A DNA stretch of 64,000 bases from Azorhizobium sp943371865 (GCF_943371865.1 NZ_CALRWL010000006.1:1-64000); one strand, 5' to 3'; shown: positions 26,145-34,866, counted from the first letter of the stretch. Numbers and translations: made by a program. The notes: generated by a model from the sequence alone, not told the origin.

Positions 26145-26942
26145 TCAGATTGAATCAACCTGCTCGGGGCGTGCTCTCGAACGCGCGCTCGCCTTGCGAC
26201 GCGGCGGCGACGCGCCGGGGGGCGGCGGCACGACGCGTGGCGGCGGCGCCGGGCGGGACAGCGTTCCCACATACATCAGCGCCGCGGGCACGAAGGCATT
26301 CAACACCTGAAGGATGTTGAGCGGCCACAGGCCGATGTAGTCGCGCAGATAGGCCTGGAGCGAGCCCATCAGAATCAGGTGGAAGATGACGCCGCCTGCC
26401 ACCACGAACGCCAGCGCGTGCTTGGCGATTCCGGCCCGGGTCACCGCCACGAACAGCGCCCAGAGGCTGAGCGGCAAGAAGACAAGGCATGCGGTGACAA
26501 GACCGGGATTGTAGCGCCCCTCGCCCACCGCCGCCCCGATGTGCACCAGGGCATTGACCAGCGGGATCGCAAAAACGCTCAAGCCGATCGCCGGCCAGCG
26601 CCTGGCCAGCAAAGCCGAAAGCAGCCCCGCCCCCCACACTGCGCCCACATTCGCCGTGGTGATGAATGACAGCGGAACCGGACAGGAAATGGGGTCTCGG
26701 TAGCCCAGGGCGGCGCACATGGCACCCCTAAAGGCATAAGGCACGCCGCGCAGGTCGATGCCATGCTCTTCGAATGCATGCAGTAGACAGGCCGCCAGCC
26801 CCAGCCACACCAGCCAGGGCAGATCCAGCCAGCGAGAGATGCTGCGATTCGCTTGCAATCCGTCGGTACAGAACAGCACCAGCAGGAGAATCCCCGCGGC
26901 ACCGATCCCGATCCACGGCCAGATGATTGCGAACACAGGCAT
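26145..26942 (-). CDS. HXXEE domain membrane protein
   Basis: A 265-residue protein with about seven predicted membrane helices and a basic Pro-rich C-terminal tail from about 230. The name-giving motif is at residues 55-59 (HAFEE), inside the second helix region. Function is unknown. The tail PPPPGASPPRRKASARSRARPEQ is cytosolic by the positive-inside rule. The gene stands alone, convergent with moaB, and is separated from the lipid A operon by a 389-base gap. Confidence 0.75.
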   Translation of the reverse strand: MPVFAIIWPWIGIGAAGILLLVLFCTDGLQANRSISRWLDLPWLVWLGLAACLLHAFEEHGIDLRGVPYAFRGAMCAALGYRDPISCPVPLSFITTANVGAVWGAGLLSALLARRWPAIGLSVFAIPLVNALVHIGAAVGEGRYNPGLVTACLVFLPLSLWALFVAVTRAGIAKHALAFVVAGGVIFHLILMGSLQAYLRDYIGLWPLNILQVLNAFVPAALMYVGTLSRPAPPPRVVPPPPGASPPRRKASARSRARPEQVDSI

Positions 26943-27331
26943 GGGCAGACACTAGCCCACCGCCGCCGGTGGTCAAACGGCCAAAGCCGCCTTGGGGCAG
27001 ATGGATGTGCATGGCCCTAAGTTGGTGAGCCGGCACCGAGATCCCCGCTGCCGCATGTTCGATCGAACCGGCATCGCATCTGGCGCTTTGGCGACGGGAG
27101 GCGTACGACGACCGTCAGGGACGACCCCGGCGATCGGTTTATCAGGTCTGATTTGTGCGCCTCCGGTGCGCTCATGGCGAGGGCGCCATTGAATCCGGGG
27201 GCCGCCTTCGCTATAGGGGCCATCGACGATACCGATGGGGCCACCCGGCCGCACCCTTCGCCGTGGCCGCCGTTTTCGCCCAAGCGAACCGGATGCGCCC
27301 GCGGCGCTTGTGCAATCAAAGAGGCGTACTG
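26943..27331. promoter_or_regulatory. 389-base gap holding the acpXL upstream region
   Basis: No convincing gene was seen on either strand. The stretch must hold the promoters of the HXXEE gene and of the acpXL operon. The only symmetric site noted is ATCAG-GT-CTGAT at 27141-27152, about 180 bases before acpXL, which might be a regulator site but could be chance. A ribosome binding site (AAAGAGG) precedes acpXL. Confidence 0.4.
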
Positions 27332-27613
27332 ATGTCTTCGACGTTCGATACCGTGGCCAACATCATCGCCGAGACCTGCGACATTCCGCGGGACACGATC
27401 ACCTCGGAAAGCCATGCCATCGACGACCTCGGCATCGACAGCCTGGATTTCCTGGATATTGCTTTCGCCATCGACAAGGCCTTCGGGATCAAGCTGCCGC
27501 TCGAGCAGTGGACCCAGGAAGTGAACGACGGCAAGGCCACCACCGAGCAGTATTTCGTGCTCAAGAACCTCTGCGCCCGGATCGACGAACTGGTCGCTGC
27601 AAAGACCGCGTGA
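27332..27613 (+). CDS. acpXL: Acyl carrier protein AcpXL for lipid A very-long-chain fatty acid
   Basis: A 93-residue specialised acyl carrier protein. The phosphopantetheine site is Ser37 in DDLGIDSLDFLD. The rest, including FDTVANIIAETCDI at the start and LPLEQWTQEVNDGKATTEQYFVLKNLCARID, matches AcpXL rather than the general AcpP. In rhizobia AcpXL carries the growing 26-28 carbon hydroxy fatty acid put on lipid A. It is the first gene of a seven-gene operon with short spacing. A 4'-phosphopantetheinyl transferase that could activate it lies at 42343-43191, but of the Sfp type. Confidence 0.95.
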   Translation: MSSTFDTVANIIAETCDIPRDTITSESHAIDDLGIDSLDFLDIAFAIDKAFGIKLPLEQWTQEVNDGKATTEQYFVLKNLCARIDELVAAKTA

Positions 27614-27628
27614 GGTCGGACGGAGCGT

Positions 27629-28102
27629 ATGCGCCCTGAAGTTTTCAAGATGGTGGACCGGGTCGTCGCAATCGATCCCGGTCTTGAGACCATTCAATGC
27701 GAGGGACTGGTCCCGCAGGAGAGCTCCATCTTCGAGGGGCACTTTCCCGGCCATCCCATCATGCCTGGGGTTCTGCTCATCGAAGCGATGGCCCAGACCA
27801 CCGGCTGGCTGATTCTCGCCCGCAACCGATTCGAGAAGATGCCCTTCCTGGCCACCGTCAAGGAAGCCAAGCTCCGCACCTTCGTGGTGCCGGGACAGAT
27901 GCTGGATCTGCATTCGCGCATCCTGCATGAGGGCTCCGGCTTCGTGGTGGCGCAGACCAAGGCGCTGATCGAAGGCAAGCCCGTGTGCAATGCCGAACTG
28001 GTGTTCCGCGTCCTGCCCTGGCCCGAGGGCCGCATGAAGGACGTGGTGCTCAAGGTGGCTGAACGGGTGGAATTTCCGGTGGCGGGCTTCGTCGATGCGT
28101 GA
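27629..28102 (+). CDS. 3-hydroxyacyl-ACP dehydratase FabZ-like (FabZXL)
   Basis: A 157-residue hot-dog-fold dehydratase. Catalytic His38 is in GHFPGHPIMPGVLLIEAMAQ, with the paired Glu at 52. It should remove water from 3-hydroxyacyl-AcpXL during elongation of the lipid A very-long-chain acid. It lies 15 bases after acpXL and overlaps the next gene by eight bases. The position as second gene matches the acpXL-fabZXL-fabF2XL-fabF1XL order described in Rhizobium. Confidence 0.92.
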   Translation: MRPEVFKMVDRVVAIDPGLETIQCEGLVPQESSIFEGHFPGHPIMPGVLLIEAMAQTTGWLILARNRFEKMPFLATVKEAKLRTFVVPGQMLDLHSRILHEGSGFVVAQTKALIEGKPVCNAELVFRVLPWPEGRMKDVVLKVAERVEFPVAGFVDA

Positions 28103-29282
28103 GCGCAAGCGCGACGTCTGGATTACCGGCATTGGCCTGGTCTCCTCCCTGGGTGAAGGGCTCGAGGCCCATTGGGCTGCGCTGGACGCCGGCGCTCCGC
28201 CGGTCACCGATGCGGAAACCTTTGCTCCCTACGTGGTGCACCCGCTGGTCAAGGTGAATTACGACCAGCAGATCCCCAAGAAGGGGGATCAGCGGCAGAT
28301 GGAGGCGTGGCAGCGCATCGGCACCTATGCCGCCGGGCTGGCGCTGGAATCGGCCGGCGTGGCGAAGAATGCCGAAATCCTCGCCCGCACCGACATGATT
28401 GTCGCGGCGGGCGGCGGCGAACGGGATTTCCTCGCGGATGCGGCGATCCTGAACGACCTTCTGGAGACCAACGACTGGGGCCGCTCGCTGAACGAACGGC
28501 TGCTGTCGGACCTGCGGCCTACCCTGTCGCTGGCCCAATTGTCGAACCTGCTCGCCGGCAACATCTCCATCGTCCATGGCGTCACCGGCTCCTCGCGCAC
28601 CTTCATGGGCGAAGAGAGCGCCGGGGTGGATGCCACACGCATCGCCTTCTCGCGCATTGCGGCCGGACAGAGCGAGATCGGCCTGGTGGGCGGGGCCTAC
28701 AATGCCGAGCGCGAGGACATGCTGCTCCTGTACGCGCTGAACGATCTGTGCATGACGGGCAGCTTCCGCCCGGTGCTCGGTGCCGAAGTGGCGCCCGGCA
28801 TTCCCTCGGGCTCCATGGGCGCCTTCCTGGTGCTTGAGTCGCCCGAGCATGCCACCGCCCGCGGCGCCAAGCCCATTGCAAAGCTCTCCGGGGTCTGGTC
28901 GGAGCGGGCCAAGCGGGACGAGGCTGGCAGCGTGGCGGAGAAGGTCCGCAGCCTGATCGCCACCGCCGGCACCGGCCCGACCACCGCGCTCTATTCCGGC
29001 GCCACCGGTGCCTCCGGTGCCACCCAAGCCGAGGGCGAAGCCCTTAGTGATGCAGGCGTTCCGGTGCGCGTGGTCGCCAACCGCATCGGCCATGGCTTCG
29101 AAGCGCAGTTCACCGCGTTGCTGGGCCTCGCGGCCCTGAGCATCGCACGGGGCGCGGCCATTCCGGCCTCCCCCGCGCTGCCCCTGGAGGCCCCCCACGC
29201 GGGTGCCCTGGAGCGGGTGATCGTGACCTCCGTTGGCCATTGGCGCGGCGAAGGCGCGGGCCTGGTGGAGAAAGTCGACTGA
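28095..29282 (+). CDS. Ketosynthase-fold protein without active-site Cys (FabF2XL position)
   Basis: A 395-residue thiolase-fold protein of the beta-ketoacyl-ACP synthase family, second gene of that kind in the operon. The start DVWITGIGLVSSLGEG and the region IAAGQSEIGLVGGAYNAE are typical. Around residues 166-176 (SSRTFMGEESA), where active ketosynthases have TACASG, there is no Cys; ungapped comparison with the next gene puts a Glu (173 or 174) there. The HGTST loop with the first catalytic His is also lost (YSGATGASGATQAEG), while NRIGHGFEAQF keeps a His near the second site. It is therefore probably a non-catalytic partner, like a chain-length factor, for the downstream ketosynthase. Confidence 0.88.
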   Translation: MRERKRDVWITGIGLVSSLGEGLEAHWAALDAGAPPVTDAETFAPYVVHPLVKVNYDQQIPKKGDQRQMEAWQRIGTYAAGLALESAGVAKNAEILARTDMIVAAGGGERDFLADAAILNDLLETNDWGRSLNERLLSDLRPTLSLAQLSNLLAGNISIVHGVTGSSRTFMGEESAGVDATRIAFSRIAAGQSEIGLVGGAYNAEREDMLLLYALNDLCMTGSFRPVLGAEVAPGIPSGSMGAFLVLESPEHATARGAKPIAKLSGVWSERAKRDEAGSVAEKVRSLIATAGTGPTTALYSGATGASGATQAEGEALSDAGVPVRVVANRIGHGFEAQFTALLGLAALSIARGAAIPASPALPLEAPHAGALERVIVTSVGHWRGEGAGLVEKVD

Positions 29283-29359
29283 GAACGGCCGACTGGGCAT
29301 TTGCCTGCGGCGCCCCCGTGCAAAACCACGCGGACGCATTAGGTTAAGCGCAGCGGCGA

Positions 29360-29433
29360 CAGACCGGGCGGGGTCTGCGCAAATTTAGGAACCCTTGGCG
29401 ACCCTGGCTTTGCTCGAGAAACGGCAAAGCCAG
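29360..29433 (+). promoter_or_regulatory. Two hairpins in the leader of the second ketosynthase gene
   Basis: CAGACC pairs with GGTCTG (29360-29377), and 27 bases later CTGGCTTTGC pairs perfectly with GCAAAGCCAG (29404-29433, ten-base loop). The gap between the two ketosynthase genes is 219 bases, unusually long inside this operon. The second hairpin lacks a T tract, so a processing, stability or internal regulatory element is more likely than a terminator. Confidence 0.5.
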
Positions 29434-29501
29434 ACGTGGTTTCGACCACGCTCGGCCGCTGTGCCCGGTCCGCCCGGGCTTGCTCAGATGAGGAGGCGCC
29501 C

Positions 29502-30782
29502 GTGGCGCAAATCCACAACGACAAGTTCGGCCGTCCCATTGTGGTGGTCACCGGCATCGGCATCGTCACCTCGCTCGGCCAGGGCAAGGAAGACAATTGG
29601 GCCAAGCTCACCGCGGGCGAATCCGGCATCCATCGCATCACCCGCTTCCCCATCGAGGGCATGCGGACCACCATTGCGGGCACGGTCGACTTCCTGTTCG
29701 ACGAGCGGGTCGCTGCGCCCAACCTGTCGCAGAAGCTGGCCACGCTCGCCGCCGAGGAAGCCATTTCGGAAGCCGGCATCGGCTCCAAGGGTGATTTCCC
29801 CGGCCCGCTGTTCGCCGCCGTGCCGCCGGTGGAAATCGAGTGGCCGGAGCGGCGCCAGCTGGCAGGCGAAATCAGCCGCCGCCCCCTGGTCTATCACGAC
29901 CTGCTGGACGCGGCCGCCACCGGCAAGTTCCGGCCCTGGCACGAGCGTTTCCTGTTCGGCTCGGTGGCGGACGCCTTGGCGGACCGCTTCGGGACGCGGG
30001 GCCAGCCCATTTCCCTGTCCACCGCCTGCGCGTCGGGCGCCACCGCCATTCAGTTGGGCGTCGAGGCCATCCGGCGCGGCGAGTGCGATGCGGCGCTGGC
30101 GCTGGGCACCGATGGCTCGGTGCATCCCGAGGCGCTGATCCGCTTCTCGCTGCTCTCGGCGCTCACCACCGCCAACGACAATCCCGCCGAGGCCTCCCGG
30201 CCCTTCGCCAAGAATCGCGACGGCTTCGTCATGGCCGAGGGCGCCGCGGCTTTGGTGCTGGAGAGCCTGGAGCATGCCACGGCGCGCGGCGCCAAGATCC
30301 TGGGCGTTCTGGAAGGCGCCGGCGAGATGGCCGACAATTTCCACCGCACCCGGTCCAGCCCCGATGCCAAGCCGATCATCGGCTGCATCAAGCGCGCGCT
30401 GGAAGACGCTGGCGTCACGGCTGAGGACGTGGACTATATCAACGCCCACGGCACCTCGACCCCCGAGAATGACCGCATGGAGCATGTGGGGCTGGCCGCC
30501 GTGTTCGGCGACCATCTCAAGAACGTGCCGATCTCGTCCAACAAATCCATGATCGGCCACACGCTGACGGCGGCGGGCGCCATCGAGGCGGCGGTCTCGC
30601 TGCTGACCATCCGCAACAGCCGCATTCCGCCGACCATCAACTACCATGTGCCTGATCCGGCCATTCCGCTCGATGTGGTGCCCAACGTCGCCCGTGACGC
30701 CACCGTCCATCGGGTGATCTCGTCGTCGTTCGGCTTCGGCGGACAGAATGTGTGCCTCGTGGTCGCCGGGGAGCCCGCGTGA
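29502..30782 (+). CDS. Beta-ketoacyl-ACP synthase (FabF1XL position)
   Basis: A 426-residue condensing enzyme with a complete catalytic triad: Cys176 in LSTACASGATAIQLG, His316 in INAHGTSTPEND and His353 in NKSMIGHTLTAAG. It is the active ketosynthase of the lipid A very-long-chain fatty acid operon. Compared with ordinary FabF it has an insertion of about 20 residues around 105-145 (PPVEIEWPERRQLAGEISRR...), often seen in the XL type. The GTG start at 29502 has GAGGAGG eight bases upstream. The end overlaps the next start (GTGA). Confidence 0.95.
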   Translation: MAQIHNDKFGRPIVVVTGIGIVTSLGQGKEDNWAKLTAGESGIHRITRFPIEGMRTTIAGTVDFLFDERVAAPNLSQKLATLAAEEAISEAGIGSKGDFPGPLFAAVPPVEIEWPERRQLAGEISRRPLVYHDLLDAAATGKFRPWHERFLFGSVADALADRFGTRGQPISLSTACASGATAIQLGVEAIRRGECDAALALGTDGSVHPEALIRFSLLSALTTANDNPAEASRPFAKNRDGFVMAEGAAALVLESLEHATARGAKILGVLEGAGEMADNFHRTRSSPDAKPIIGCIKRALEDAGVTAEDVDYINAHGTSTPENDRMEHVGLAAVFGDHLKNVPISSNKSMIGHTLTAAGAIEAAVSLLTIRNSRIPPTINYHVPDPAIPLDVVPNVARDATVHRVISSSFGFGGQNVCLVVAGEPA

Positions 30783-31543
30783 CCACCGGCGCGCGGCAGA
30801 AGGTCCTGGTGACCGGCGGCGGGCGCGGGCTCGGCGCCGCCATCGTGCGCGCCCTGGCGGGCGCCGGCTTTGCCGTGGACTTCACCTATCGCAGTGCCGA
30901 GGCGGAAGCCCAGGCGCTGATGGCGGAGATTCGCAGCGAGATCCCCGATGCGGCGCTGAGCGCCCGTGCGGTGGATCTGGCGGACCGGGCCGCCGTGGAC
31001 GCGCTGGCGGAAGAGCTGGAAGCGGGCGAGACCTATTTCGGCTTCTGCCACAATGCCGGTGCCTCCTACGATACGCTCGCCGCCATGGTGGACCAGGACA
31101 AGGCCGAGGCGGTGATGCAGGTCAATCACTTCGCGTTCGTGCGCATCGCCCGCGCCTTGGTGCGGCCCATGACCCGCGCCAAGGCGGGCCGGATCGTCGC
31201 CATCGGCTCGGTGGCCGCGGTGCAGGCCAACCCCGGCAATGTGGCCTATGCCGCCTCCAAGGCGGCGCTGCTGGCTCATGTGCGCGGCCTGGCGGTGGAG
31301 AGCGCCCGGCGCGGCGTCACGGTGAACTACGTCGCCCCCGGCTTCATCGACACCGCCATGCTGGCCAAGTTCGCCGATCATCGCGCGCGCCTGGAAGGCC
31401 AGATCCCCGCCGGGCGCTTCGCCCAGCCGGACGACGTGGCGCAGGTTGCCGCCTTTCTCTTCTCGCCCGGCGCGGGCTATATCACCGGCGCCATGATCCC
31501 GGTGGACGGCGGCCTCTCCGCCGCGCTCGCCGCTCATCGCTGA
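30779..31543 (+). CDS. 3-oxoacyl-ACP reductase FabG-like (SDR family)
   Basis: A 254-residue short-chain dehydrogenase. It has the cofactor loop VTGGGRGLGAAIV, CHNAGASYDTL, the catalytic Ser in AIGSVAAVQANPGNVAYAASKAALLAHVRG with the YxxxK motif, and the C-terminal ITGAMIPVDGGLSAA. In context it should reduce 3-oxoacyl-AcpXL with NADPH. The GTG start overlaps the TGA of the ketosynthase by two bases. In many rhizobial clusters a reductase is not part of the operon, so its inclusion completes a near full elongation set here. Confidence 0.9.
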   Translation: MTTGARQKVLVTGGGRGLGAAIVRALAGAGFAVDFTYRSAEAEAQALMAEIRSEIPDAALSARAVDLADRAAVDALAEELEAGETYFGFCHNAGASYDTLAAMVDQDKAEAVMQVNHFAFVRIARALVRPMTRAKAGRIVAIGSVAAVQANPGNVAYAASKAALLAHVRGLAVESARRGVTVNYVAPGFIDTAMLAKFADHRARLEGQIPAGRFAQPDDVAQVAAFLFSPGAGYITGAMIPVDGGLSAALAAHR

Positions 31544-31558
31544 TTTGTCAGGACCATT

Positions 31559-32581
31559 ATGCGCGCCCTTCAGCTCGTCTCCGACCGCACCCTCCAGATC
31601 GTCGACATGCCCGAGCCCGACGCCCCCGGCGCCGGCGAAGTGCAGGTGCGCGTCAAGGCCCTGGCGCTGAACCATATCGACGTATGGGGCTGGCGCGGCA
31701 TGGCGTTCGCCAAGCGCAAGATGCCCCTCGTGGTGGGCGCGGAAGCCGCCGGCGAGATCATCGCGCTGGGCGCCGACGTGCGCGGCCTGAAGGTGGGCCA
31801 GACGGTGGCCATGTATGGCGCCCTGACCTGCGGCCACTGCGCCCAGTGCCTGAAGGGCCGCGACAATCTGTGCGAGAAGGTGGGCGGCGTGCTCGGCTTC
31901 CACGTGGATGGCTTTGCCCGCGACATCATCAACATGCCCGAGCGGCTGGTGATCCCCGCCCCCGAGGGTGTGTCGTTCGAGGACGCCGGCTGCGCTGGCA
32001 TCACCTTCTCCACCGTCGAGCACATGCTGTTCGACAATGCCAAGCTGGAGAAGGGCGAGACCGTTCTGGTGCATGCGGGCGGATCGGGCATCGGCTCGGC
32101 CGCCATTCGCCTGGCCAAGGATGTGGGCGCCACCGTCATCACCACCGTGGGCGACGACGAGAAGATGGCCAAGGCCCTGGCGCTCGGCGCCGACCATGTC
32201 ATCAACTACAAGGTGGACCGGTTCGAGCACGAAGTGCGCAAGATCACCAAGAAGGTGGGCGTGGACGTGGTGTTCGAGCATGTGGGCGTCGACACCTGGC
32301 AGGGCTCGCTGCTGTCCATGAAGCCCGGCGGTCGGCTGGTGACCTGCGGCTCCACCTCCGGGGTCAGCACCACCATGAATCTGATGCAGTTGTTCCAGCG
32401 CCAGTACAAGATCTTCGGATCGTTCGGCGCCACCATCCGCAACGTGGCGGACGGCCTGGAGAAGATGGGCCGTGGCGTCAAGCCGGTGATCGACACCGTG
32501 GTGCCGCTGGAGCAGTACAACGAGGGCCTGGAGCGGCTGGAAAGCCGCAAGGTGTTCGGCAAGATCGTCGTGAAGTTCTGA
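31559..32581 (+). CDS. Zinc-type medium-chain alcohol dehydrogenase/enoyl reductase of the lipid A operon
   Basis: A 340-residue medium-chain dehydrogenase. It has the substrate domain with KALALNHIDVWGWRG, a CGHCAQCLKGRDNLC zinc-lobe Cys pattern, and a Rossmann fold with VLVHAGGSGIGSAAIRLAKDVGA. Homologous genes sit in acpXL clusters of rhizobia between the ketosynthases and lpxXL. The role there is thought to be the enoyl reduction step or handling of the hydroxy end; not established from sequence. It starts 15 bases after the reductase. Confidence 0.85.
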   Translation: MRALQLVSDRTLQIVDMPEPDAPGAGEVQVRVKALALNHIDVWGWRGMAFAKRKMPLVVGAEAAGEIIALGADVRGLKVGQTVAMYGALTCGHCAQCLKGRDNLCEKVGGVLGFHVDGFARDIINMPERLVIPAPEGVSFEDAGCAGITFSTVEHMLFDNAKLEKGETVLVHAGGSGIGSAAIRLAKDVGATVITTVGDDEKMAKALALGADHVINYKVDRFEHEVRKITKKVGVDVVFEHVGVDTWQGSLLSMKPGGRLVTCGSTSGVSTTMNLMQLFQRQYKIFGSFGATIRNVADGLEKMGRGVKPVIDTVVPLEQYNEGLERLESRKVFGKIVVKF

Positions 32582-32610
32582 ACGGCATCCAGGGCCAGGG
32601 GAGAGAGCGC

Positions 32611-33534
32611 GTGCTCACCGCCAAGCGGGCGTGGCGCCGGTTTACCCGGGCATCACAGCCGGCGTTCGAGAGCTTCGTCGCCGGCTATGTCCGGTTCTCG
32701 ATCTGGTGGATGCGGCTCTATCCCGTCTCCTGGTCGTCCAACATCATCGGCACTCTGGGCCGCTGGTTCGGCCCCTGGTTCGTGGTCAGCAAGGTCGCCC
32801 GTGCCAACCTGCGCGCCGCCTTCCCGGAGAAGCGTTCGGCGGAGATCGAGCGCATCCTCGCGGGGGTGTGGGAGAATCTCGGTCGGGTGACCGGCGAATT
32901 CGCCGTGCTGGACCGCATCTGGGATTATGACCCCGCCAACCCCGGCCAGGGACGTATCGAAGTGGTGGGCGGTGAAATCATGGCGCGGCTGCGCGATGAC
33001 GGCCGCCCGGCCCTGTTCTTCACGGCCCATACCGGCAATTGGGAACTCAACGCCATCACCGGCGAGAAGCTGGGCGTGTCTGGCGGGGTGCTCTATCGCG
33101 CGCCCAACAATCGCAAGGCCGCCGATCTGATCGAGCGCATGCGGGCGCAGACCATGCCGGGCCTGATTCGCGCCGGCCGCTCCGCTGGCCGCCAGATGGT
33201 GCGGATGCTGGAGGACGGCGAGCATCTGGGCATGCTGGTGGACCAGCATTGGGGACAAGGCGTCACCGTCACCTTCTTCGGGCGGCCGGCGGCGACCAAT
33301 CCGACGCTGTCGCGCCTCGCCCGGCAGTTTGATTGTCCCGTCCATGGCATGCGCGTCATCCGCCTGCCCAAGGGCCGGTTCCGCATCGAGATCACCGAGG
33401 AACTCCACCTGCCCCGCGATGCCGAAGGCAAGATCGACGTGCAGGGCGGCATGCAGGCCGTCACATCGGTGATCGAAGACTGGGTGCGGGAATATCCCGA
33501 GCAATGGCTCTGGCTGCACCGCCGCTGGCGATGA
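32611..33534 (+). CDS. lpxXL: Lipid A very-long-chain acyltransferase (LpxXL-like, LpxL/HtrB family)
   Basis: A 307-residue inner-membrane acyltransferase. The catalytic HX4E motif is His140-Glu145 in FFTAHTGNWELNAI, followed by VLYRAPNNRKAADLIERMR, and WLWLHRRWR ends the protein. A hydrophobic N-terminal segment lies at about 35-57. As last gene of the acpXL operon it should transfer the finished very-long-chain acid from AcpXL to lipid A. The GTG start is supported by GGGGAGAG eight bases upstream. A lauroyl-type LpxL is the alternative, but operon context favours LpxXL. Confidence 0.92.
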   Translation: MLTAKRAWRRFTRASQPAFESFVAGYVRFSIWWMRLYPVSWSSNIIGTLGRWFGPWFVVSKVARANLRAAFPEKRSAEIERILAGVWENLGRVTGEFAVLDRIWDYDPANPGQGRIEVVGGEIMARLRDDGRPALFFTAHTGNWELNAITGEKLGVSGGVLYRAPNNRKAADLIERMRAQTMPGLIRAGRSAGRQMVRMLEDGEHLGMLVDQHWGQGVTVTFFGRPAATNPTLSRLARQFDCPVHGMRVIRLPKGRFRIEITEELHLPRDAEGKIDVQGGMQAVTSVIEDWVREYPEQWLWLHRRWR

Positions 33535-33698
33535 GCGGAGCGCAAGCCCTCGACCGTCCGGAGGTCACATTCATCCTCTTGTCGCGCAGGCGCGCTAAAA
33601 CATATCCATATTGAAGCCAATTGCACTCGATTTGGAACGATACTCAGTTGCCTTCACGGCAGGTGCCGCTGATTATAGCAGCAGAGCAACGTTCCCAT

Positions 33699-33787
33699 CA
33701 TGCGACTTCAAACTCATGCGATGCTCGAACTGTCAGTGTATTTGACGCATACATACTCGTGTCATGCGATAAACATGCCATCGCATG
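33699..33787 (+). promoter_or_regulatory. Cluster of CATGCGAT sites upstream of the GGDEF gene
   Basis: In the AT-richer 288-base gap before the GGDEF gene the octamer CATGCGAT occurs at 33715 and 33763, with a one-mismatch copy at 33699 (CATGCGAC) and an inverted perfect copy (ATCGCATG) at 33780-33787. The direct copies start 16 and 48 bases apart, multiples of 16. The last direct and inverted copies form an 8-base palindrome arm pair about 36 bases before the start codon. It looks like an operator set; the regulator is unknown. Confidence 0.5.
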
Positions 33788-33822
33788 TATGGACGTCCTT
33801 ATCCTAAAAGGGCCCGAGAGTT

Positions 33823-34773
33823 ATGCAGATCGTCCTGGTCGATGCCAGCCGCGTTACCCTCAAATTGATGACCAAAATGCTCAATGACAATGGGCATCAC
33901 GTCTCCGCGTTCGCTGACGGCAACGAGGCCTTTGCGCACCTTCATGGCGGCGCGGACATCGATGTGCTGATGACCAGCTTCGAGATTCCCGGCATTTCCG
34001 GCCTGCAATTGTGCTGGGAAGCCCGGCTGATCGCCAATGCGGGGCGTCCCCTCTATGTGATCGCCATGTCGTCGAATACCGACATCGCCCACCTGGTCGA
34101 ATCGCTGGATTCGGGAGCGGACGATTTCGTCTCCAAGCCGCCCGCCCTTCCCGAGCTCTATGCCCGCCTGCGCGCCGCTGAGCGCATGAACCAGGCCCAG
34201 CGCGAACTGGTGCGGCTGGCCACCCGCGACTTCCTGACCAATCTGTTCAACCGCCGCGCGTTCTTCTCCCAGGCGGAGGAACTCATCCGCAACCGCACGC
34301 CCGCGTCCGTGCTGCTGCTCGACATCGACTATTTCAAGCGCGTGAACGACACTTACGGCCACGATGGCGGCGACCTCGCGCTGCTGGCGGTGGCCCAGCT
34401 GATGGCACCCCATGCCGCCCACGCCGCCCGTATCGGCGGGGAGGAGTTCGCCATTCTGCTATCGGGCGTCTCCGAGGCGGATGCCTATGAGGAAGCCGAG
34501 CGGCTGCGCTGGGAATTCTCCAACATGTCCATCGCACTCCCGGGCGAGAAGTTCCTCAACATCACCATCTCCATCGGCGTGTCCGAGCGGAGCATGGACG
34601 ACAATGTGGACGAATGGATGAAGCGCGCGGACATGGCGCTCTATGCCGCCAAGGCCGGTGGACGCAACCGGGTCGTCATGGCTGAAGAGATCGATTCGCT
34701 CGATGCGCCCAGCCTTGGCATCTCCCGCGGCGGCGGCGGACGGGCCTTGCGTGCGCCGCCTCCGCCGGCGTAA
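33823..34773 (+). CDS. Diguanylate cyclase with degenerate receiver domain (PleD-like)
   Basis: A 316-residue cytosolic protein: a receiver domain (about 1-120), a GGDEF domain (about 130-290) and a Gly/Pro-rich tail. The receiver keeps Asp7 (LVDAS) and Lys105 (SKPP), but the phosphoacceptor position is Ser52 (LMTSFEIPG), so it probably cannot be phosphorylated. The cyclase has GGEEF at 205-209, an active signature, and DIDYFKRVNDTYGH for substrate and metal. The RxxD inhibitory site is absent. It likely makes cyclic-di-GMP under some other control, such as expression or protein contact. The gene stands alone. Confidence 0.92.
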   Translation: MQIVLVDASRVTLKLMTKMLNDNGHHVSAFADGNEAFAHLHGGADIDVLMTSFEIPGISGLQLCWEARLIANAGRPLYVIAMSSNTDIAHLVESLDSGADDFVSKPPALPELYARLRAAERMNQAQRELVRLATRDFLTNLFNRRAFFSQAEELIRNRTPASVLLLDIDYFKRVNDTYGHDGGDLALLAVAQLMAPHAAHAARIGGEEFAILLSGVSEADAYEEAERLRWEFSNMSIALPGEKFLNITISIGVSERSMDDNVDEWMKRADMALYAAKAGGRNRVVMAEEIDSLDAPSLGISRGGGGRALRAPPPPA

Positions 34774-34866
34774 ACGCCCGCTGGCGCGGACCTTACGGGC
34801 AAAGCCCCTTGCCCCAGCCCCCCCGATCCGATAAAGCCGCGCTTTCCTTTTCCGGGGATGTGTGAA

